DNA from: Monilinia fructicola
Taxonomy: Eukaryota; Ascomycota; Leotiomycetes; Helotiales; Sclerotiniaceae
Assembly: GCA_008692225.1 (NCBI GenBank)
Contig: VICG01000004.1
Coordinates: forward strand, 1,364,501 to 1,428,500
Reading direction: 5' to 3'
DNA length: 64,000 nt
Each line of letters starts with the position of its first letter. The stretch's first letter is position 1. Positions 58,888-64,000 of this stretch are shown here, piece after piece. Under the pieces are notes generated by a model that made no database searches, was not told where the DNA came from, and was given only the letters and a program-made list of their open reading frames with translations. A program made the translations under genes and the position numbers.

Positions 58888-60372
58888 ATTTATATCACGT
58901 GAGCATCGGAGGGTCGGCGAAAGCTAGATTAGTATTTTTTGTGTTTTTATACAGGTTGCTAATGGGGGTACGAGGATTGGGGGACTAGTTTTGCTTGTTG
59001 CTTGTGTGGTGGTTGTGATGGGATCATGGTATGTAAGTCTTATATTCCGGTGTGCAGGTGAGATGTGATATGATGTGATGTGGTGATTGTAGGATGGATG
59101 GATCATCAGGAGATGGATGGTATTACAGTACAGTAAGAGTCTCTGTAGAGTCTGTACGGAGTAGATAGTTTGGTGGTGATGGGTGGTGATGGGTGGTGAT
59201 GATGGATTGTGGCTGTGCATTGATTGTAGAATAGTTGTGGCGGTGGCGGTGAATGGCGAGGGCTGAGGAAAGATGAAGGGGGTGATGAGGATTCAGGGAG
59301 GAGAGGAGAAGAATGAAATCGATGAGATAGATGAATCTACTCCATATTAGTATAGAGTAGGTAGGTATTTATTTGTCTCTGATAATAACTTGATATAAGT
59401 ATACCTATTAGTACTTACTTACCTTTCTACATGTATATTTATTATTTTATATATTTATTATTTATTATATTTATTATTTTATATTTTATATATATCTATT
59501 ATAAGACTATTTAATAATCTATAAATACCTAGGTAAGTAGTTATATCCTCGAGTAGTATAATTTATATACAAAATAATTTTTTATTTAATTAGAAAATAA
59601 GTTTTAGATTATCTTATTCTTTATTTTATTATATGAATTAATATTATATTATTTAATAGTTGTTTCTCTTTTATTAGATTTTTCTTAATATACTTATTAA
59701 TTAGTATCTACCTAGGTAGATATATAATTAAAAGCCAATTTAGAATAATAAAAATTAATCTATTTAATTAATATAAAACGAATTTTTAATAAATAGTTTT
59801 ACCCTTTTACATACTATAATCCTCTTATAAGTAATTAATAACGGACTAATAACGAATAACTAACTATTTAATACCCGTACTATACCTACTTACTCACTCC
59901 TTTAATTAGAACTAATTAATATTACTCGTCTACTAAAAAGATTCTTTCGCTAAATACAAGTACAGTAGTTCTACAGTAATACAAATACCGTACAGTACTG
60001 TTCTGTATTATCCATCCATGGATACTTTTGATCGCCCCTGGACTGGATCGAGTATTCATTAATTACCTACCTGGGCACCTAGTAACCCTACTGTACATCC
60101 AATTATCTAACAATCCGTTAACCAACACCCCTCCGTCCCTCCGTTCGCCGTCCCTCCTATCCGTTATCTTAATCAACTTGATCTCTCACGGTCTCACCCC
60201 TTATCGGACTTTCCCTTCCTCCCTTCCTCCCATCTTTTTAACTTTCATTCAATCTTTCTATTCAGTATTCCTCCTCCTCAGCCTCAGCCTCAATCAAAAA
60301 TCTCAACCCCTCTCCCTTCATAAAAACCTTCATTGTTCCATTTATCCATTCACCTCCTTACAAAACCCTATC
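58888..60372. other. Intergenic region upstream of SUR1
   Basis: 58.9-59.4 kb is ordinary sequence with a GGTGATG repeat and TACGGAGTA (59155..59163). 59.4-59.96 kb is a second small AT-rich stretch with two TACCTAGGTA palindromes (59526..59535, 59709..59718). From 60.0 kb, pyrimidine-rich SUR1 leader. No gene supported. Confidence 0.6.
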
Positions 60373-61388
60373 ATGAGACGCGGAACTCTCATATTCCTCA
60401 TCATCAATTTGATCGTTATAGGATTTCTCCTAAATGCCTTCAGCACCCTCATTTCACTCCTCTTTATCGATGGTCACGCAGACGCCATCCATCGCTCTGA
60501 AATTCCCGCGCCGGGCTCGGAACTGATCGAGAATCGGACGCAGCTGATTCCCAAAATCATTCATCAGACGTATATTAATTCTTCGATTCCGGAGAGGTGG
60601 AAGAAGGGTCACCAGTCTTGCGTGGATTTGCATGATGATTATGAATATAAGGTATGTGTGTTGATGTGCCTTGGGGAAGGGAAGAGAGGAGAGACTCGGA
60701 GAGGGGAGAGGGGAGAGAGAAGATTATGGGGCTGGAATGGGCCAGAGTGAGATGCTAATAGATTATAGTTATGGACGGATGAAGCATCACGAGCATTCAT
60801 CGCAGCAGAATATCCCTGGTTCCTCGATACATTCGATAGCTACCCTTTCCCAATCCAACGCGCAGACTCCATCCGGTATTTTGTCCTAGCACATTATGGG
60901 GGATCTACATTGACCTCGACGACGGCTGTAACCGACGTCTTGATCCCCTCCTCAGCTATCCCGCCTGGTTGCGCCGTACGATCCCACGGGAATCAGCAAC
61001 GATGCCATGGGTTCCGTCCCCCAACATCCCTTCTTCCTCCGCGTCATCGAATCCCTTCAATCCTACAACAGAAACTGGGCATGCCATACATCACCGTAAT
61101 GTACAGTACCGGACCTCTCTTCCTCTCCGTCCTCTGGATCGAATACATGCGCACCGTCACCGATGAAGCGGGCCGCGTGCGCAATCTCATGCCTGACGAG
61201 TACAGCAAACACTCATGGGTTTCTTCAATGTCGTCAAGGGAAACAGCTGGCATGGAAAAGATGCGCAGACAATTTTCTGGATGGGCAAACATTGGATGTT
61301 CCTCACGGTGGCCGGATTCGCCATTGCAGGAGTAGTGGGAGGCTGTCTATGGCTCGCGTGGAACATGTGTGGTAGTGAGGCCGGGTAA
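60373..61388 (+). CDS. SUR1: Inositol phosphorylceramide mannosyltransferase (SUR1/CSH1, GT32) with four frame breaks
   Basis: Golgi enzyme adding mannose from GDP-mannose to inositol phosphorylceramide, forming MIPC. Exons 60373..60651 and 60769..61388; intron 117 nt. 300 aa once four missing bases are allowed for. A signal-anchor helix (LIFLIINLIVIGFLLNAF) is followed by IPKIIHQTY, LWTDEASRAFIAAEYPWFL and the DXD-type catalytic site in IDLDDGC; a second membrane region lies near the C-terminus (MFLTVAGFAIAGVVGGCLWLAW). Breaks: runs one base short at about 60898..60902 (G), 60983..60985 (C), 61076..61078 (G) and 61220..61222 (T). With these, the frame closes exactly at the TAA. Confidence 0.9.
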
Positions 61389-62213
61389 ATCACAACGGAG
61401 GGGCCTGGCGCTTTGGAGGCGAGTGAGCGGAAAAGGATCGCTATGAATTATTGGATCGGGTTGCGTGAATGTGATTGCGAGTGCGAGCCTATTCTAGACA
61501 TCCGAGTTGATGCGATGCGATGCGGTGCGAGGCGAAGCGTATGGAGAGTACATACATTCTGGGAACATACGAAATACGTAATGATGAAAGATTCTCTGGA
61601 TAAACAGACGGCAAGAGATAAAGAGTTGTATAAAGATTTTTAATGGAATTATGAATTAATGGAAGACTTTGAAATATTACCCTCATATATATATTATACC
61701 CACCTACCGACACATCTCAGATGCCTACATTGAACTACCTCGATGAACGAACCAACCATTCACCACCGACCCTACCTACCTATTTCCTCTGCCCTAACTG
61801 GGCTGTAACGTACCCTCCATATCTTTGTATAATAAATACCCTGACAGCACATACCTACTTTGGTAGGTAGCACATGGCACATGGCATATCATCATGTTGC
61901 AATATTTCATCGAACTACCTAGTGCACATACTCCTCCTATCAATGCAAGCACGTAAATAGATAGAGGTAGACGAGAAAGGTTTAGCGGACGTCCTGGATA
62001 GATGGGATGGGATGGGATGGGATGGATGAAATGATAGACAACAGGTGAGGGGGGCTGGTTCGATTTTTGAATATTGCAAAAGGTGATTTGGGGATTAGGA
62101 TTGTGTATTCTAGAATGTATATTCATCGTGTCTAACGCATCTCTGTATCCGTCTTTCCTTTTAGAGTATATCGGCCGTGCCTCTCTATCTGCATTCTATC
62201 TCTCGCTTCAATT
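61389..62213. other. Convergent 3' region SUR1 / ALE1
   Basis: Short repeats (GATGC near 61510, GATGG near 62005..62025, CTACC near 61771). No gene. Confidence 0.6.
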
Positions 62214-64000
62214 CTAGCTTTCCGTCTTTCCCCGTTCTCTTTCCTTTCCTTTTCTCTTCCTTGCCTGGATCTCCGCCTTGGCCTCTTCAATCGCCTCGTC
62301 GAAATCCCTTGATGGGTCGGCGGGGTAATCCCAATACTGGTTCCTTACCTCCCAGACTCTCCATACTGATCGAATGCTTCAACCCTTCATTATTCGCTTT
62401 GGCACTTCTCTCATTCACCATTTTCATCAAGTAAGGTTTTAGGCAGGCGAAGCGAAGAAAGCAGTCGAGAGGGCAGTGCCAATGATGGCGTAGAAATAGA
62501 CGCGGGACCAGACGAGAAATGAAGCGGGGAGGGTGAGCAGAATAAATGGAGCGACAGTGAAGGAAAATGCAAGCTGAGTGGCTAGCCATGAGAAAAGATC
62601 GTAGTACAGCTTGTGGGGTGTTGGTTGGGTTGTTTTGGGGTCTACGAAGAAGGGCGGAAACAACGGCGGAAGTCTATATGAATGGTTAGTTTTATGATGA
62701 GCATATTTACCAAGAATTACAACATACTCTTTGCTACCGTTTTGAATAAAACTAGCCAAAATGAAGGCAAGGTAATAGCCAGGGAAGAATCCATGCCAGA
62801 ATGCACTAGTGACGAAAGTTTGCCATGCTAGCTCTGAAACCAGGCTTTTTGCCTTTGGGGTAACGCGGAGGTAAATGTAGTTGCGGAGCCAGTTGTTCGT
62901 GTTGATGTTCCAGTTTCCAAGATATGCGCGAGTATTTTGAGCTGTTTCAACTCCCCATGGGTCAACATTGCAAAGTCTGTCCCAGGAAACTTTGCCAGTA
63001 ACTGGGTCGATCCCCTTGTACCCAAGACCCGAGAGAATGCATGCACCCTCAGTCAGTGCCCACACACCGTAATACTTTAATCGGGCAGTCAAACCGACCA
63101 TGTGAAGTACAAAGATACGACGAGCAAACCCATACGTAACGAACTCATCACCAGTCAAGAGATCAGGCCAGTACCACGCAGAAAGCTTTTAGGAAAAGAA
63201 GAATCCAAGACAAGCCAGCAGCAGCCTTCCACATTGCAGGTGTACCACTTCTTGGAATTTTTCTCAACTTGCGAGTTGGAGCTTTCTTTGAAGGATCAAC
63301 ACCAGGAGGGACCTCGAACATTGTGGTTTCAATCCACTGCTTATAATCCACATAGTCGAAAGCTGGGCCCGCAAAAAGAGATGGAAAAAGAGGACATATC
63401 CAGCAAAATCTAACCAGTTTGGAAGTCGTTTGATCGCCCTCTCCTTTTGAAAATCTGATAGTTCTGCTTCTGGTTGTCGACCATCTGCAACGTTCCAACA
63501 GAATGCAGAAAGTTTCATAACTAAGACCATTTTGAGCCCCTGTAATATCTACAAACTCCAGGATCATTGACGAATTGTCGGGCCAGTTGATTCACAGACA
63601 AATGTCCCATCAGGAACACAAAGCCAATCCATGGCATAAATGGACCTTGTACATATTTCGCGATGCAGTATGCCCCGATGGAACTGATGGCAAGTGTCCT
63701 TGTTCCACCCCATAAATCGAAAAGTCCAAGGAGATAAAACGAAGAGACTCTGTCGTGCAATCAACCCATTAGCACATTAAGAAATAGATTTTGCCTTTCC
63801 AGTACATTACGCACCCAATAATAAAGAGATTCTTCAGAGCAGGCTTCGAGTCTGGAATTCGTTTTAAGAGTCCCGCGAAAGGATATGATAAAAGGAAGGA
63901 GGTGATGAGTTTCACTGGCTGACATTTAGAATACTAGTCATAACCCAAATACCAAGCTCACTCTACTACTTACGTTCATCAGTCGAGGCGCCTAAGATGC
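62214..64000 (-). CDS. ALE1: MBOAT lysophospholipid acyltransferase Ale1/Lpt1, partial, with about ten frame breaks
   Basis: ER acyltransferase re-acylating lysophospholipids in the Lands cycle. Exons in the window: 64000..63974 (partial; start lies beyond the edge), 63914..63815, 63749..62728 and 62673..62214. About 535 codons are visible of a family length near 550. Many membrane helices. MBOAT signatures: NTNNWLRNYIYLRV (Asn region) and TFVTSAFWHGFFPGYYL with the catalytic histidine. The C-terminus is a charged tail (EAIEEAKAEIQARKRKGKE). The frame changes at short homopolymers near 63555, 63525, 63393, 63185, 62856, 62823, 62739, 62654, 62443 and 62326, with both insertions and deletions. 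Taken together they give a continuous protein with exact exon phases. Confidence 0.9.

Noticed and set aside
58924..59220. 98-codon minus-strand frame rich in His, Thr and Ser
   Set aside because: Arises from GGTGATG and GATGG repeats read on the opposite strand.
60028..60372. N-terminal extension of SUR1 by 115 codons in frame
   Set aside because: There is no ATG in it before 60373; it is a pyrimidine-rich leader open by chance.

Overview
The window is nuclear DNA of a filamentous ascomycete, most likely a Sclerotiniaceae-type Leotiomycete (Botrytis/Sclerotinia/Monilinia relatives). The evidence is short 47-70 nt introns with GCTAAC branch sites, Pezizomycotina-only gene families, an intron-containing Pol III tRNA, and very AT-rich repeat islands with a C-to-T/G-to-A mutation signature like repeat-induced point mutation (RIP). 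The species call is inference; no search was run.

Layout. 0.2-5 kb: a sphingolipid fatty-acid 2-hydroxylase (SCS7), a TIR element inserted in an 8-bp minisatellite, and an SR-type splicing factor (Rsd1/RBM39). 8.2 kb: tRNA-Gly(CCC) with an intron. 10-27 kb is a dense housekeeping block: PET127, MAU2/SCC4, an EHT1/EEB1-type alpha/beta hydrolase, LOC1, HIS3, an RCF3-like protein, RFC4 and an EF-hand NADPH oxidase (NoxC type). 27-35 kb holds no gene I can support. 35-38.7 kb: a 1,123-residue serine-rich membrane protein with 17-residue tandem repeats. 42-51 kb: RCE1, PLP1/TXNDC9, a pogo-like MITE, the GDP-mannose transporter VRG4 and the ERMES subunit MMM1. 51.8-58.9 kb is a TE island: a TIR element, then a degenerate LTR retrotransposon (two 164-bp LTRs, GAAAT target duplication) sitting between inverted repeats, with a younger palindromic MITE inside it. 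60-64 kb: an IPC mannosyltransferase (SUR1/CSH1) and the 3' part of the MBOAT lysophospholipid acyltransferase ALE1, which runs off the right edge.

How the genes relate: several act in membrane lipid and secretory biology. SCS7 and SUR1 both modify complex sphingolipids, and VRG4 imports GDP-mannose into the Golgi lumen, the donor that Golgi mannosyltransferases such as SUR1 need. MMM1 (ER-mitochondria lipid transfer), ALE1 (phospholipid remodelling) and RCE1 (CAAX processing) act at the ER. This is a functional theme of neighbours, not evidence for a cluster.

The largest technical observation is that SCS7, PET127, MAU2, VRG4, MMM1, SUR1 and ALE1 read as intact conserved proteins except for single-base length changes, nearly all in runs of 2-6 identical bases. 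Genes from about 17 to 45 kb are clean and the right end is worst affected. This looks like long-read consensus error rather than decay. Exon coordinates below were worked out by hand from splice motifs and reading phase; in every complete gene the exon lengths sum to a multiple of three once these indels are allowed for.
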